Shown here: positions 63,213-64,000 of the stretch, one piece after another
Position numbering within the stretch: the first letter of the stretch is position 1
Layout of the letters: each line of letters begins with the position of its first letter
Assembly: GCF_002217945.1 (NCBI RefSeq)
Contig: NZ_BCMG01000004.1
Location: 1 to 64,000 of the forward strand
Length of the DNA stretch: 64,000 bases
Direction of reading: 5' to 3'
Source: Secundilactobacillus silagei JCM 19001
GTDB lineage: Bacteria; Bacillota; Bacilli; Lactobacillales; Lactobacillaceae
Made by a program: the position numbers and the translations under genes
The notes under the pieces: generated by a model
Databases searched by the model: none
What the model was told of the DNA's origin: nothing
Seen by the model: only the letters and a program-made list of their open reading frames with translations

Positions 63213-64000
63213 ATGATGCAAGCAACCCAGTTATTTGGTCGGCAATTATTGGCCGACACAATGCCGAACGTCGCTGAATGGCAGCCCAAACTATTACGTC
63301 GGCCAGCGATGACCTTGACGGCGCAGTGGGCAATCTGTCAGCGCTGCGGTCAACGAACGGTGAAACAAACGGTTCAACTGCCGCGGAATAATTACTATTG
63401 CCCGCACTGTTTTCAGTTAGGCCGGGTGACGTCTGATCAGTGGCTCTGGTCGTTGCCAGAGCCCAACCAGTTTGCTAAGTTAGTTAAGCTGGACCGGCCA
63501 GCTGACGCCTGCTCAGGCTGCTTGCAGTCAAGAAATCAGTGCAATTTTTGCTGCTGGTCAGACCCATTTACTGTGGGCAGTGACCGGCGCCGGCAAAACC
63601 GAAATGCTGTTTAACGGAATTGAGCAGGCGTTAATGAAGGGACTGCGAGTCGCCATTGCCTCTCCTAGAGTGGACGTCTGTTTAGAATTAGCGCCACGTC
63701 TACAAGCCGCGTTTGCCAGCATCCCGCAAATTGTTTTGTATGGTGAGATGCCAGGTTCATATGACTATCGTCAGCTCACAATTTGCACCACTCACCAGCT
63801 ACTTCGATTTTACCATGCTTTTGACGTTCTCGTGATCGATGAAGTCGACGCTTTCCCGTTTGCTGCTGATCCGGGCTTGGCCTTTGCGGCTGAGCGGGCG
63901 AAAAAACTGACTGGCGCGTTGCTGTATCTGACCGCGACACCCAGTAAAGAACTGCAGCGACAAGAACGGCAGCAAAAAATTTCGGTCAGTTACTTGCCCG
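63213..64000 (+). pseudogene. comFA: Competence helicase ComFA, frameshifted and cut by the window edge
   Basis: ComFA is a DEAD-like ATPase for uptake of single-stranded DNA. The first frame encodes a zinc finger (CQRCG and CPHCF) up to about residue 92. At 63483-63490 the coding frame changes by one base: the open continuation in the +1 frame has SWTGQLTPAQ, Walker A VTGAGKTEML near 63583, DEAD-like VIDEVDAFPF near 63834 and TATPS near 63937, with no stop to the window end. The first frame itself stops at 63614. A single extra A in TTAAG would explain it. AGAGGTGAGG precedes the ATG. Confidence 0.85.

Overview
The window is a chromosome segment from a low-to-mid GC Gram-positive bacterium of the family Lactobacillaceae. 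Evidence: AGGAGG-type ribosome binding sites, many TTG and GTG starts, extended -10 promoters, a bacterial small SRP RNA, PepC, LCP, TagO and TagA wall-polymer genes, LrgAB, a CIRCE-controlled groESL operon, class Ib ribonucleotide reductase, and gene order shared with Bacillus but lacking disA, ispDF and cysE in the radA-gltX-cysS block. Genus and species cannot be fixed from the sequence alone.

Layout. 1-2000: end of a POT-type peptide transporter, a metallophosphoesterase, and a tandemly duplicated tRNA-Tyr/tRNA-Gln cassette. 2200-8300: proC, nagA with its GntR regulator and a dre-like operator, tagA, and the NAD salvage pair pncB-nadE. 8300-15400: a structured leader (possible Mn riboswitch) before a P-type cation ATPase, an unknown small gene, tex, sprT-like, thrB and tRNA-Leu. 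15500-22400: HAD phosphatase, an orphan mannose-type PTS IIA/IIB pair whose IIB lacks its phosphorylatable histidine, an LCP protein, an AEC transporter, gpmA, pepC and dut. 22550-34500: information-processing block radA, yacL, gltX, cysS, mrnC, rlmB, rae1, sigH, rpmG, secE, nusG, rplKA, rplJL. 34560-39300: a solitary BsuBI/PstI-like protein with altered catalytic residues, then nrdHEF under two NrdR boxes. 39370-49900: tadA (apparent AUA start), SRP RNA, dnaX-ebfC-recR-yaaL, tmk-darA-holB-yabA-rsmI, an acyl-ACP thioesterase and tsaB-rimI-tsaD. 49980-51810: a complete IS200/IS605-family element with TnpA and TnpB. 51800-59100: ydiF (ABC-F), rex, groESL and a KimA-like potassium transporter. 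59100-64000: a gene-poor stretch, lrgAB with two cre sites, tagO followed by a 111-nt near-perfect palindrome, yigZ, and comFA broken by a frameshift and cut by the window edge.

How it works together. Most genes are core: translation and its quality control, replication and repair, nucleotide supply (nrdHEF, tmk, dut), NAD synthesis and wall polymer synthesis. Regulation visible in the DNA includes NagR/dre, NrdR, Rex, HrcA/CIRCE, CcpA/cre, an L10 leader with attenuator, and possible c-di-AMP control through DarA and KimA. Accessory or decaying parts are the IS element, the gene-poor stretch near 59.3 kb and the frameshifted comFA. The best candidates for undescribed biology are the orphan BsuBI/PstI-like protein, the PTS IIA/pseudo-IIB pair, the TnpB right-end RNA, the leader of the cation ATPase and the palindrome after tagO.
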